Positions 1-11,995 of a DNA stretch of 64,000 nt are shown here, piece by piece. The DNA is from Ligula intestinalis (taxonomy: Eukaryota > Platyhelminthes > Cestoda > Diphyllobothriidea > Diphyllobothriidae). Location of the stretch: positions 7,434,505 through 7,498,504 of the forward strand of contig JAYGXS010000004.1 in the NCBI GenBank assembly GCA_036362985.1, given 5' to 3'. Positions within the stretch are counted from its first letter, which is position 1. The number at the start of each line of letters is the position of its first letter. The notes beneath the pieces were generated by a model, which searched no databases, had not been told where the DNA came from, and worked only from the letters and a program-made list of their open reading frames with translations. The translations under genes were made by a program, and so were the position numbers.

Positions 1-100
1 TAAACGATATGAAACAGTTCTCCTGCTAATGATTCAACTCAGCTTACAACTGTACATTTATTCCGTTTGTATCATACCTTTGAAGGCATGTTTTTTCACT

Positions 101-189
101 TGAAACAAACTCCCTATCTCGCCCAGTATTGACAAAACAAAAAACCTGAAACAAAACCAATACTGGCTGCAACATAGGGAGTTTGTTTT
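101..189. repeat. Imperfect inverted repeat (hairpin)
   Basis: The left arm (about 103-130) contains AAACAAACTCCCTAT and then CAGTATTG. The right arm (about 158-188) contains CAATACTGG and then ATAGGGAGTTTGTTT, which is its reverse complement with a few mismatches. The A-rich centre has a second weak pairing of AAAAAACCT with AGGTTTTTT. It lies just beyond the point where the CR1-like RT loses similarity, so it may belong to a small element that replaced the missing 3' part. Confidence 0.6.
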
Positions 190-249
190 AGGTTTTTTCC
201 TGTCTTCGGGGTGTTGGAAGGCGCCCAAGAGGTGCATTTCCAACTCTTT

Positions 250-2170
250 ACAATTGCCTGTAAACTGGCATAATAAACATATTATTATAACCCTCTGTTC
301 TCTGAGGGACAAGAAACTACTGATCCATTTATACATTTTTCCTTCAATTCCCACGTCCCAAATCTTTTGCAGAAGAAGCCTGTGTGGTACACTATCGAAA
401 ACTTTTTTGAAGTCGAAGAATATAACATCAATTAGATAGCCTTTATCTGCGGCCTTTGTCCACTTTTCCTGTGAGTAAAGAGCACTCGTGAGGCAAGAGC
501 GTCCTGGGCGAAAGCCATGCTGTCCATCACAAAGTATTTTGTTTCTTTCGAGGAAATACATTGAATGCTTCTTAATAATGCGCTCCATTACTTTGCACGC
601 GATGCAAGTTAGACTGACAGGACGGTAATTCGCGCAATAAAGTCGTGAACCTCCCTCATAGATCGGGGTGACGTTTGCCCACTTCCATTCTTCTGGGAGT
701 TCGCCTTCGGCAAAAGATTTCTGGAAGATGGCAGCCAGGGGTTTGCATAATTTGTTAGCTATTTCTCTTAGTGCTGGTGCAGGAATTTTGTCCGGCCCAG
801 GTGATTTGGCAGGCTTATTTGGAGTAATTCGGCCCTGACAGTGTTGTGTGAAAACTCTAGGTCCTCTATTTTGGGCAATGAGGAGGGGGGAATGGTGCAT
901 CTATAGGTCGATGAGCGGACGTACCGTCAGCAAAAGTTGAAGGTTCGCGGGTGTAGGCGGATTCAAAGAAATCGGAGAGGAGGGAGGCTTTCGTCTGGTC
1001 TTCGGTCACCAGTTGCCCATTGGCTGATCTTAGGGCAGAGATCAGTTTCTGAGATCTATTTGTGCTTCGTATGTAAGCGTACACTATCTTGAGGTGTTCC
1101 AACGACTTGTGTTATATGTTAAACACGTATTTCTTGCGCAGTTTAGAAGCTTCTCTTTTACAAATGGTACGTTGTTGCTTATTCTCACTCAAGTGTTTAT
1201 CGGAGCCAGTTAATGTGTATTGCCTCCAAAAGTGGTTTTTTTGAAAGCGGTCTGCAAGTTTGAGTTCATCCACTTCGGGCGATTCGTACTTGTCTTTCTT
1301 CTGAAGGGACAGTTGAGACAAAGAGTTCTTTTCAACGTCGAGCTAAAGGTCATCCACTGTTCATTTACCCCACCTAGGAGATCTGTTTCCCATGAAACCA
1401 CTGGCATTTCTCTTCTCATAATTGGGAAGTTGCTCTTCCAAATGTTACTTTCCCATGTGTCGGGGGAATTGGGTTTGGAGAACAGCAAATACTCGAAATG
1501 CAGCATTATATGGTCGTCTGACCTTAATGAGGGTGGACGTTGCAGGTCAATCACAGTTTCCTCCTCTCCGGTAACGATAAGGTCAAGACAGTTCGACTGT
1601 TGCCCTTCCCTAGCCCACGTTCCAAACCCGATGGTTTGGCAGAGCAGTTTGTCTGTGGCCCATTGTAGTAATTTGTGATTGAAGTTGTCTTGAAGACCCT
1701 GTGCAGTCCATGTCTGCCAGTCAACATCAGGAGCGTTTAAGTCCCCAACGATGAGGATGTCTTTTTTCTCACTAACCCTATACAATTCTGCTATGAGAAT
1801 AGTGTCTTGGTCAGGAGTATGATTTGGCGGGCGGTATGTCACCGAAAGCGTCAGTGGCCTGGCGTACTTAGAAGATATAGTAATATTTAGCCTTTCCTTA
1901 TCTCGGGCTGGGACCAGGACTTCAGCTGTAGCTGTTAGCTTGCAAGTGAAAAAGACTTTAAGCCCTCCTACCCTAGTTGTTCTGTTTTTCCTGAAAAGCT
2001 GGTATCCTCTAAGCGATAATTCAGAATCAGCGATATCTTTTGAAAGCTAGGTTTCAGTTAAAACCATGATGTCTGGTTTACCCTCAGCGACCAAGTTCTT
2101 TAGTTCGTCCAGCTTGTTAAACAAGCTTTGTACATTTGCGGTCAGGATCTTTAGTGATAGTTTACTCCGT
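250..2170 (-). pseudogene. CR1-like LINE ORF2: endonuclease plus truncated reverse transcriptase
   Basis: This is the second ORF of a non-LTR retrotransposon, read on the minus strand. The APE-type endonuclease opens near 2150 with LTANVQSLFNKLDELKNL. It continues through KPDIMVLTET, then a TAG where Trp is expected (2047-2049), then ILIVGDLNAPDVDW and RSDDHIMLHFEYL. The RT domain follows from about 900 down, with SPGPDKIPAPALREI, YRPVSLTCIACKVMERII, GQHGFRPGRSC and motif A as FFDFKKVFDSVPH. RT motifs B and C (PQG and YADD) are missing, because similarity ends near 250-290. Stops and frameshifts separate the blocks around 900-1120 and 1850-2050. It joins the ORF1 remnant directly upstream, so both are one element. 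Clade assignment (CR1 rather than Jockey) is from motif style only. Confidence 0.85.
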
Positions 2171-2184
2171 GAGGCCCAACCCTC

Positions 2185-3643
2185 ATCGTGACAGATTTAA
2201 GCCAGAGGAAGGGCTCCTTGACTTGCATTATTTGCCCATCTTTTATTTTTAGGCCCTTTGCCCCGCTTTCGGTCCTCTCTCTCAATTCTATCCTTAAATA
2301 CCTCATTTTAATCCTCTCCCTCGGCTCGTACTCTGGCTGAAAAAATACTTGCTTGTGCGAATTTCGTAAGGCCGATTTTCTTTTTAGCAGTTTCGATGCC
2401 TAGCCTTCGTTATCGAATATAACTATGAGAGGTCTTGGGTTTGTTTGTAGATTGCGGCCTAGGTTTGCTTTACCCAGACGGAAGGCTCTATTTACGGTGT
2501 AGGTTTCCCTGTTCTTTAGAACAGCGCTGACGTATTCGTGTATTCCATCAACGTCGTATGCAACTCGTTCCGTTGTACTGTCAAACGTGGACTTAGAAGC
2601 ACCCTGTATGATAATGTTGTTTTTCCGATTGATGGACGACTTCTGTTATACCTCACCTGCAGTTCCGTTTGACTCGTCTTGAACAACTAGGCAGTTTTGT
2701 CGGTCAAGAAATACCATTGATGTATTTCCAGTCTTACTGCTATCGGAAGACCCCGAGATCTTGTAAGGAATAGTTTGTGACTTTGTTTCCGTTACCATCA
2801 CCAGAGATAGGCTTCTTTTGGAGGCTGGGATGGCACTGCTCAGGTCTGGCTTCATGCTGCCCCCTTCTACATATGTGGTTTCCTTCTGTAATTTGTATGC
2901 AGCCTTAGCATACCCACAAGGAATGGTTGATGTGCTGGGTACATTTTGCACGTTTGGCCTGGAAAATGAGCCTATAATTAGCGGGGTTTTTAATTCGGAA
3001 AGTTCCTCATGTGCTGAAATTGGGCGCAGAGTATCAGTCCCGCAGACCATTAGAGATGTTTCTGTAGAATATTGATCACGCGCTCCTCGTCGAGGACAAC
3101 TTGACCATTTTTGTTACTTGCCTGATCATTTTTGTGCGTAAACGCTTAGGCGAGGGATGCTGCTGCTGCGTACGTTAGGTCCCCTCCCTCAAGTTCATGC
3201 ATCGCCAGTTTTTCCTCGTGAGGGAGAAATCGAGAAAATTTCTTTAGCTCTTCCATCTCCACTCTAAGACTATTAAACACCTCCTCAAGTTTCGTAAATT
3301 TGTTAAGAAGGGTAAAATATGGTATGCAGGCTTCATTTTTTTGAGTTTCATCTCTTAAACTTTTAAGAGTTTTAGTTCGCTTGGCAGGAGGACTTTCCAA
3401 TAAGCTTTGTGACCGATCTTTTGTATTTGATGACTGAATTTCATCCTTATGGCTGTACGCTTCTATACCTAAATCAGTTAGCCATTTGACTTTTACCCGA
3501 GGCATCCGTGGCTCGATTCCCGGCCCCGCTAGCAGCCTTGTAGAATTATCAAGAGCAATGAATTCTACTTCCATTTTAGTTGCAAACGAAACGATTAAAT
3601 TCAAAATGTTAAATTTGCCTTTGTGACTGTGACGTAGTGTCAC
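2185..3643 (-). pseudogene. CR1-like LINE ORF1 remnant
   Basis: This is the first ORF of the same minus-strand LINE. The best-preserved N-terminal block (3643-3146) reads to LTYAAAASLA and carries a short heptad-like stretch, KLEEVFNSLRVEMEEL, that could be a coiled coil. A second block (3050-2646) is Ser/Thr-rich. A third (about 2640-2400) has VNRAFRLGKANLGRN followed by NPRPLIVIFDNEG, the RNA-binding (RRM-like) signature seen in CR1-type ORF1 proteins. Stop codons near 3060-3140, 2645 and 2400 break the frame. It ends just before the ORF2 endonuclease begins. ORF1 proteins bind the element RNA, but this copy cannot make a full protein. Confidence 0.65.
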
Positions 3644-4444
3644 GAGAACCCTCCCTCTAGGCGAACGTGCACTCCATAACTTCCCGTCCTGGTCATGTTC
3701 TAGAGTAGCCTGACCTCAATCGGTTCAGTGAGATGCCAACCTTATGAGACTAGCCTCAATAAGTAGGTTTGCCACAATCCGTCTGGACACAAACCTCAAT
3801 GCTGTAAGTGGCCTCCTGCCGGCAACCGAGACTAAGCCGCATAGGTTATGGATAGGCGCGCCGAAATTCGACTGTTCCTACCTAGCCTTCAATCCCTTTT
3901 GTAAAGAATACACTGTTCCTACCACTCTGATTTCCTACGACATCTCTACTACCAAGGAACGGGGCCCGAAAGATGGCAGGGACAAGGGTATCTACCTTAA
4001 TATTCCGATAGATCTACCGTGTGAAGGTTGACTAGAAAGACTAACATTTTTTCCTCTCTCGTATGAGCAATACCCAAATGATATGAGCATGGTCTTCAAA
4101 CTCGTCAGAGGAGTAGACTACGCTGGATTTAGCAATACATTTTGAAGATGCTATCGATTAACATAATGTACATATATGACCCCGAAAAATATGCATGAAT
4201 TGCCAGTTTATATCTGTGAGCAGGATGTTCAAAGGTTGAAGACGGCTCCATTATATATACTGAAGCAAGCAGAGGATTACCAATTCTTAATTTGACATGA
4301 GTATGGCCTTACGATTAGCCCCCATTCCAACCACATTTGCTTTTGAATTTCCCTCCACAACTCGTTGAGTCACATTTTTTGGACTTCCTACTCTTTCTGC
4401 GCTCCTATATCTTTGATATCTGCGTACGTTCGACAATCTTAATG
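3644..4444. other. No gene recognised
   Basis: There is a short open frame at 3744-4031 (+) with no recognisable domain. The part adjoining 3643 may be 5' UTR of the CR1-like element. Nothing else can be supported. Confidence 0.4.
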
Positions 4445-5115
4445 GAAGACATCCACCATTTGCCCGAGAGCAGGGACGGTGACTGTGGTCAGGTATATTG
4501 AATGTAGACGCGCCACCATCTACCCTGTAGCGGGCCAGGGATGTCGAGGTTGGATAAGAGACCTGAGGATAGCTCGGCATCGGAAACTCGGAGCTGGATT
4601 GATAAGCATCACCCAAGCACACAAATATTAAGGCCGAAGTAGAAGGAGACGTGAATATGTGCAGAGGAATCTACTAGTAATAACGAATACGTATAGAGTA
4701 AGAAAATAAGATGGGGATAAGGAACGGCGTTACACAGATGAAAGTCCCATCTGGAGTGGAGTGTGTTCTCTTATGTCTGATCAGTTACCGGTGGGGAATA
4801 CAGTGCTGTGGGCGACTGCAGGGGCGAGACAGGAGTGCTGACATAGTGTGTGGGACGGCGATACGATGGACGACGACGGCGGCGGGAAGGGGGTCAGCGG
4901 CTGTGAGGGAAAAGGGCACCGGTTTCTTCACTGACACTCGATCACCACATCTCCATCCTGGGTTCGCGCCAAAAGTGACGACCTTGGTGTACTTAAANNN
5001 NNNNNNNCAAGCAGGGAAATAGCGAAGAATGCAGCCAGAAACACAGTCTAATGTAGTATTAGGTTACAGTAGACTTTGCGCTGGTACTACTGCACTGCAT
5101 CTATATCTTTGATCT
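4445..5115 (+). repeat. Dispersed repeat family E, split copy, with a 10-N gap
   Basis: Positions 4450-4530 (GGGACGGTGACTGTGGTCAG, then GTAGACGCG and CCATCT) match 13088-13170. Positions 5022-5110 (GCCAGAAACACAGTCTAA, then GACTTTGCGCTGGTACTACT) match 13262-13320 and 9665-9725. The two halves are adjacent in the 13-kb copy but about 490 bp apart here. The extra DNA contains a run of ten Ns (4998-5007), an assembly gap whose true length is unknown. Confidence 0.6.
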
Positions 5116-5814
5116 CGATAAAAAAGCACAAAGGCTTGTTTTTGATTTTCTACCTCCGAAAGGTTTAAGTAAAAAGTATTGTCTGATGCAAGCTTTGGAA
5201 CAGAAGCTAACTTTCTCAAATATAGATAGTTGAAAAATACTTGCTGTAGATAAAACTTGTTTGTCTAAACCAAAGAACAAGCGCGTCTTTGACCTTTATT
5301 GTCTGGTGTGTTATGGTTTTTACAATTCGAAGCCTAATAGAGAGTAAATAGGAACCTTCTCAGTTGAAACGTTGAAATTTTAGTATAGCGAACTAAATTG
5401 AAAAGCTAAGAATGCATTTTTTTGTGAAAAGTTTTTTTCGAATTAATGCTATCTTGGGAAATAACGTTGTCACTCGATAACATAATTACGCTATTACTCG
5501 GCTCCCTGTGTGGACGCGCTCTTGATCACAGAACAAGACTGGGAACGCTATAGACACAGTTCTTTAACTCATAAATTTCAGGCAGCTTGATGCTAACCTC
5601 TCATATGGAAATTGGCAATTGAGCAAAACTGGAGAGTAGATGTACCGAAAAGCTGTATTTCCAACATTTACGAAATGAGGCTGGATTGTGAACTGCACGA
5701 CTAAGTTATAATAACGTTTTTCATTTTTCAAAAAAGGTTTTATTAGTGAATTGGACCATGCTGTGTTGGGCCAGTAGTTGCGAGCTACCGTGACATTCCA
5801 TTTTGAATTATGAG
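5116..5814. other. No feature recognised
   Basis: This is AT-rich unique-looking sequence with no long ORF and no repeat relation that I could see. Confidence 0.4.
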
Positions 5815-6100
5815 CCAGCCTTAGGAGTTTTTCACTGTCTGCTTTTCTTCCTCAGTTACACTGCTGGCTCGTGTAAACTAAGTGTGAGTTTATTACTTGA
5901 AACAAGCGAGTAGTCGTTTGAAATTGTGTCAACGACTTCTATGGAATGTTCGGCTTTGCCGATCCATTTCTTAAATCCTATGTACCAAGAGGGAGTTCAA
6001 AGGCGTTTGCCTATATTTCCTTTAATAAATTTGACTTGTTTTGACTTGAGTTGGATGGAAAACATGGTGAATCCTATGAACGACGTAAATTTAAAATCTA
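5815..6100 (+). repeat. Dispersed repeat, partner at 29860-30115
   Basis: Shared blocks in the same order are TTTTCACTGTCTGCT against TTCTCCCTGTCTGCT, CTGCTGGCTCGTGT, TACTTGAAACAAGCGAGTA, GTCAACGACTTC, and GAGTTCAAAGGCGTTTGCC. A 93-codon open frame (5926-6207) lies within it. The frame is not kept in the partner copy, so it is not annotated as a gene. Confidence 0.6.
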
Positions 6101-7555
6101 CACTTCCCGACATACGAGCTGCGCTCGCCCAGATAGTCTACTCGGGTTCCTCATTTTCTTCCCAGCCATCTGGACTGCGCCGCCTCCGTCGTAGTGCCTC
6201 CCACTAGAGCTTTTCTGTCAACGTACATTTTGCCTAATGCTGCTTTCGTTTAAGTTTGCTTTCCTCTAAAGTACACATTCCCTCACATTCAGCGCTCAGC
6301 TGTCTAGTGAATGATACGCACACATGCATCGATTGCACGGGAATTCATAAGCCTGAACGCCCGGGTACGCGAGAAACAGTGCAGTTAGCCGATCAATCGT
6401 AAATTTTTCCCCTATATTATAAGAAGTTGCCATAGCTACGCTATCGGGGGTCGTGAACTTTATCTTGCTGATTCTCGCTGAGACCACCAACCGGTTCGTA
6501 AGTCGCTCTAACTGCCTTTTGGTTAGTTCAATTTACGACCAATGTTATACTTTCTCGCTACTGGGGACCTAATGGAATAAAAGGAGTGACTAATATGGTA
6601 TTGCAGGTTAAAGTTGTTGGGAACGCCGTAACCACTGCTCAAATGAAACAAGTAGGCATTGCGAACAAACCGTCTAACGCATATTTGATGACGGGGAAGA
6701 CACCAGTTTATCATAATGTTTTTTGGAAACAAAGGTCTTCTCATTTGCGCAATAATGTTAAAATACTCACTGCGTCAGCACACGAGTACCAGCTCTTTCC
6801 AAATAATAGCACGGTTTCTCTTGAATTTCTTATGAGAGTAACTAGCAGAATACAATGAAAAGTCCACTATTTCGGCAAATGCGGCGACGAATATGTCGAA
6901 TAAGAAACACACAAATATGTGCAGATCTTTCGCCTGTACAATTTACTTCAGCCTGTTCTCGATCTTCTAACACGTCACGAATTTACTGCCGTTTTTTTTT
7001 GTATCTTTATCTAGCGTTCCGATGCCATCAACGCCTGAAGATGGCATTTATCATATGTTCTTGGGGCACCACACGTTCCTGCGTAAATCAGACCATCTTT
7101 CTGATATGCATCGAAAAATATATCAGCGAATCGAAAATCACTGTTGTCCACCCCTTCATAACGCAGTTTAAGTCGCCTCCTAAACACCATAGTCTGCTCT
7201 TCGTTCCTTTCTTGTATCATTTTCCTAGCACCCTTTACGAATCGGCCACTATTGCTAGATGCCCAACTATCTTACCAGCCACTTCCTTAATAATATATCA
7301 ACCACACAAGTAAAGCTTCGCTTTTTCCAGCAAGTGAAGCTTCAACTTCTAAATTGTCAGAATCTGAACGATCGATTTGTTGTTGCGCTGATTTTTCGTA
7401 GAACATATGATATCGTCAATGTTTATTTTTCATGCGAAATATGATTGACCTTTGGATGGTGCTTCATTCCGTGGTAATCTGAACCCTTGGGATTCTATGG
7501 CGTACTTACTTACTTTTACGTTGTACAGCTGTCATCATGCCATATCTAACCGACC
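6101..7555. other. Unassigned; small open frames only
   Basis: Several frames of 60-150 codons occur on both strands (for example 6855-7313 + and 7011-7220 -). The minus strand from about 7400 to 7011 can be read in two blocks, one with an acidic SDSDNLEVEASLAGKSE stretch, broken by stops. It could be a decayed transposase, but I recognise no family signature. Confidence 0.35.
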
Positions 7556-7559
7556 TTGC

Positions 7560-9320
7560 AGATATCGCTTATAGCGTCGCTCGACGCTTAACGATTTGCC
7601 GCGGATTTGGATAGTTTGTCTCATTCTCTTCGGGCGACGAAGAGGAAATACAAAAGGTCCAAGAACCACATGTATATATCGACGAACCGGGTGGAACCAG
7701 ACTGAGTTGATTTCCTCTTCGACGCCTCTAGGTTGTCAAAAGCGTCAGACCAAGGGCAGCAATGCTGAGCTTACGCGACAGACGATGAAGAACATGTTTA
7801 AACCACTTCACCCGCTTTTTTTGGATAGCCTGCGGTATCCTTACGATGTTGCCACAGCGAGTGCGAACTCTCAATTGAAAACAGTCGGCATACTTCCTTC
7901 AAAAGATAGTTCTTAGGCAGCGGTGATCAAATACCTCACAATCTCGTTTACCTCCCATGCGCCCAGCCCGGCAAAGACACAAAACATAGAGAACGACTTG
8001 TCAGACAGGCACATGGTACACGCGGATCTCCGTGGCGGTGGAAATGTCGCGACGGATCCATGGACACTTTATAAAGACTGAGAAAAATCCGCGCGCAGAA
8101 TCGATTTGGGAGGCAGCGGTCTGCTTTTTCTGCCTATTCGGCAGCAACCTTGTCCCGAGGTACTTAAAACCGCCTTTATCTTAATTTTGGTAACCAGTAA
8201 CTCCGAAGGGTCTCTTCTCCTGGTCAGGGATGCAGCTCCAAAGCAATGTGATATTTCCAGCGTTTATGGATGAACCGAAGGATTTAGCGTATTCATTCAT
8301 TCCTGATACGAAAAACTGTAGATCATTAAAAATTGAGACTTGCGCAGCTATGCCGTCAGCGTAACCTAGATCACACAGTTGGCGTCTGGCTGTAAACTCA
8401 TGCCCATCAAACTTTTGTAGGGTCCTTCCGAGAACCCAGTTAATGGCGTAATTAAACAGAATAGGTGGCAGTGTTCACCCAGATCTTATGTGTAGAAGCT
8501 GAGACCGACTAGTATGGACCAGAAATCGCTCACTAGTGGACCTCAATAATGGCGATGGTTTTTGCCGGCACACCGCCACAGCGACTCATGATGAAGGACA
8601 TTTAACGTAGCGTCGATTGCTAGTACCTAGTGCAAAATCTGAGAACGCGCCTCAGTGTACATGTCTGATCCACTCATCCATACCCGGCTCGGAATCTGGC
8701 TTGTTTGGGTACACTTTGTATTATCCCTATTCTTGGAGATAACGAAACGGATACCCGCGTCCTTGTCTTCAGAAACCACACCACTGGCCAACTCATCTCA
8801 AGGATCCAGAACATAAGCGTGTTGACACAAGACTTGTAGATTTCAGCGGGAATACTGTCCTTCCCGGACGCCTTATTGCTGGGTAACCTTCTCTGAATTC
8901 AGATTACATGATGCTGCAATAGCCAGGGTGGCATAAAAATCTACTGGCGAGGAATGCGGAGGTGTGATGGTTGAAAGCAAAAGTTTAAAAGGAGCTCGAA
9001 GTGCTCCCGTCGGCCTTCGACCTGGGCCGAGCTTTCTGCGAAGAATTTGTCAATCACACCGTGAACAGAGCCGCTCAGTGCAGAACACTTGTACATAAAT
9101 TGGTGTATAATTTAATACTTTTTGAGTGTCATGTTTGAGCCCCACCCTATAAAGAACTATACTTCAGTCCGATATTTCTGCCGGTCATCCCTAGTCGACT
9201 TTGCGATCATTTTCTGGAGTTGGCGGAATGTAGCACGGGTGAGGGACCAAATTTCAGTCCTCTTGTCAGACAATTGCAGAGTTCTTATGTTGATCCAGCC
9301 ACTCTGGCGCTAGTTAACGA
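7560..9320 (-). pseudogene. RTE-like LINE copy A, decayed RT and C-terminal region
   Basis: The minus-strand translation gives PPILFNYAINWVLG, then QLCDLGYADG (the YADD box changed to YADG), then SGMNEYAKSFGSSINAG, all in the order expected of an RTE-clade RT. Further 3' come GFKYLGTRLLPNRQKKQTA, SQIDSARGFFSVFIKCPW, EVFDHRCLRTIF and QKKRVKWFKHVLHRLS, the usual RTE C-terminal region. Several in-frame stops (for example in HVPV*QVV and RTIF*RKY) and a scrambled motif A zone (8480-8650) make it non-functional. The part near 9150-9320 matches copy B at 10890-11020. It is older than copy B, judging by the number of breaks. Confidence 0.85.
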
Positions 9321-9599
9321 ACCCAGCATCGCTTTCTAATACGTTCACCATATCTAAGTGTTGAATGCATACACTTCTTGATAACTTACTTCCAGGTAAT
9401 TTCAAAATTCGCTCGTTTTCAGGGTCAGAAAATTGTATTTCTTTTTTTCTGACGGATTTATTTTATCCTCGACCTTACACACGGTACACACTCGAAGTTG
9501 CCGGCAGATGCCCGGGACTTAGAAATGTTCTTTTGACATCAGCTAAGCTGATACCAGTGCCGGTTCAGCCGGCACAAGCCGTGGTTATTCACAGCCTGC

Positions 9600-9910
9600 A
9601 GGGTGCTCGGTCTCGCATTGAATTCTACTCCGTAGCGCGACAGCGACAAGTCCATTTTATGAAAGCCAGAAACACCGCCTAACTTTGTCTGAAGTACTGT
9701 AGACTTTGCGCGGGTACTACTGCAATATTTACCGTCACTAACCTCCAGTTGTAAAGACAGGCTCAAAGAGACGTAAACCGTTACAACTACTACTATTTCT
9801 AATACTAACCGGCAATGTAGCTGCACGTTAGTAGTACTGATACTAACACTGACGCTACCGTTTGTCAGAGATGTCGCTGATGAAAGCCAACGCTGGGGCT
9901 CATACCCCCT
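9600..9910 (+). repeat. Dispersed repeat family E
   Basis: It is collinear with 13195-13515. Shared blocks are GCCAGAAACACCG, GCGGGTACTACTGCA, CTACTACTATTTCTAATACT, GTAGTACTGATACTAACACT and GGGCTCA. It contains many short TACTA-type steps, a simple-sequence character shared by all copies. The stretch 9330-9599 before it holds nothing recognisable. Confidence 0.65.
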
Positions 9911-10419
9911 GATCTCAACAATGCGTATGAATCTGGTTTTAAACTAATTCGAGTAAGTACACGTTTGGAGCCTTAAGCACAACAGTGCTTACCTTAGTTT
10001 CCACCCTCCCAACTCTCTCCTTCAGACTGTGTCCGTTTCTACTATGTTCGAACTATGATATTGCTTCTAGAAGTACGTGCCTATGCTAAAGTGCTAATTC
10101 TAGTAATCATGCTTATTACGGTCAGTAAATTGTATAATTTAGTATGACCTGTGTGCGCTTTTTAACAAGTCGGCAGCCAGTATGCCCTCCCAATCCGTAT
10201 GAGGTAAAATGATTAGCTTATGGCTAAAATAAAGCATTATTAGATAGTAGCACAAGCCCTACCAGGCCTTTATGTCGCAAAGTTTGCCATCTATAGACTA
10301 CCAATAGGCCTACTACAGTAGCTAGCTGTAGCTTGAACTTCACTGAGCGTCTACCCATATCCTCTCAATCACAGCAGGGATTGTGCATCTGGGTTTATGT
10401 TCTTCTGAATAAATACACG
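9911..10419. other. No feature recognised
   Basis: There is no ORF of note and no repeat relation seen between the family E copy and RTE copy B. Confidence 0.4.
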
Positions 10420-11995
10420 TTTATAGTCCGGAGCACATCAGGGCTTTCCTTGGTTTGCCGAGAATCCAGTCAATGGCATAGTTAAACAGAATGGGCGAAA
10501 GGACGCAGCCCTGTCGGACACCAGACCGGATATCGAACGACTGAGAGAGGTTGTTGTGAACCAGGACTCGTGCGGTGGTGGACCGATAGTAGGCCTTAAT
10601 CATCGCAATGAGTTTGGTCGGCACTCCGTCCAGTTCCATTATTCGCCACAGGGACTCACGATGGATGGAATCGAATGCGGTGGCAATGTCGACGAAGCAA
10701 ACAGCCGCCGGCTGCTGGTAGCTATGGCGGAATTCTAAATTGCGCCTCAGTGTGAATATTTGATCCGCACATCCACGCCCAGCTCGGAATCCGGCTTGGT
10801 TGGGTCGTGTCCTGGAGTCACGTACAGGCTGGAAGCGCCTGAGAAGAACAACAGCGAAGATCTTTGTAGCAACATCACCGTTTCGGACCAATACTTCTGC
10901 CGGTCATCTCTAGCCGACTTTGTTGTCAGCTTTCGAAGTTGGCGGAAGAAGGCATAGTTTCGGGACCTGGGTCGAGTCGTCTCGGCCGATAGCTGCAAGG
11001 TTCTTCCGCTGATCCAGTCACTGCGGCGCCGCTGAGTGAATCCGAGAATCTTCTCAGCTGCCCCATAGATGGATGTCTTCAGTGATGGCCACTTGCTACT
11101 GCCCTCGTTGTCAGCCTGGGTCATAAGACGGGACTAGATTTCTGTGCTTAGAGCCTCGGTAGTGTTGGTTTGACAGAGCTTTGCGACATCGAGGCGTCTC
11201 GCACATGGCAGTTTTGGCACAGATGAGAGGTGAATCTTCAGGCGCGTGCGAACGAGAGCATGATCAGACCCGTGGACGTTACCAGTTTCGGCACCTCCCA
11301 TCGACCTGCTATCGTGGACCCAGCTGCGAAACCATGAACCAACTAGAATGTAATCGATCTGACTGGCGGTATGGCCATCGTTCGAATACCAAGTCAGTAA
11401 ATGTTTGTGACGATGCTGAAAGCATGTGTTGGTAACAAACAGTCGGTTCTGTTCGGCAAACTGCAGCATCCTCTCACCATTGTCCGTTCGAGAGCCAAGC
11501 CCAAAATGACCAAGAAGGTGGATGTTTGTCGGGTCACCGGGCCCAGTCCGGCCATTGCAGTCCCCGGCAAAAATTAACAGATCTTGGCGAGGGAGTCGTT
11601 CAGCTAGCTCCTGCAGCTGCGAGTAGAAATTATCTTTCTCTTGCTGCTCAGCCGCCGACGTAGGTGCATACACAGATACGACCGAGATTTTCATAAAATG
11701 GCCTTTTAGTCGAACATAGGCCATTCGGTCGTTGACTGGTTCCCATGCTAGTACTGCACAGTTAGCTTCTTCCGAGCGGGCCATAGCCACACCGTGTCTA
11801 CCAGATGAGTCACTGGGACCGCTGTGATACAAGGTGAAATGAGAATCGGCCCCCGGGATTTTCATTTCTCGGGCGCCTGAGTCGGGGAGTCAGACTTCTG
11901 ACAGGCAACAAACATCCACATGATATTCATGGAGACTTTGAGTACCAGGTTCCAGAAATGTTCGCACATTCCAGCATCTAATACCAAGAGTCCGC
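10420..11995 (-). pseudogene. RTE-like LINE copy B: endonuclease and internally deleted RT
   Basis: The endonuclease starts near 11990 with RTLGIRCWNVRTFLEPG and VCCLSEV, then a TGA where CGA (Arg) is expected before LPDSGAREMKIPG. It then runs open from 11865 to 11134 with VSVVSVYAPTSA, LIFAGDCNGRTGPGD, ASQIDYILVGSWFRS and GSDHALVRTRLKI, a complete APE-type set. The linker (11124-10860) leads to RT, but the first RT blocks are missing: QKYWSETVMLLQRSS is followed at once by LLRRFQPVRDSRTRPNQ. RT resumes with AGFRAGRGCADQI, motif A FVDIATAFDSIHRESLW and motif B SGVRQGCVLSPILFNYAID. It ends at 10421, before YADD. The frame changes near 10870. It is clearly related to copy A. Confidence 0.9.

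Noticed and set aside
5926..6207. 93-codon ORF
   Set aside because: It lies inside a dispersed repeat, and its frame is not preserved in the partner at 29860-30115.
7011..7400. Possible piggyBac-type or other transposase remnant on the minus strand
   Set aside because: It has acidic and basic blocks but no catalytic signature, and stops break it. Evidence is too weak to name a family.
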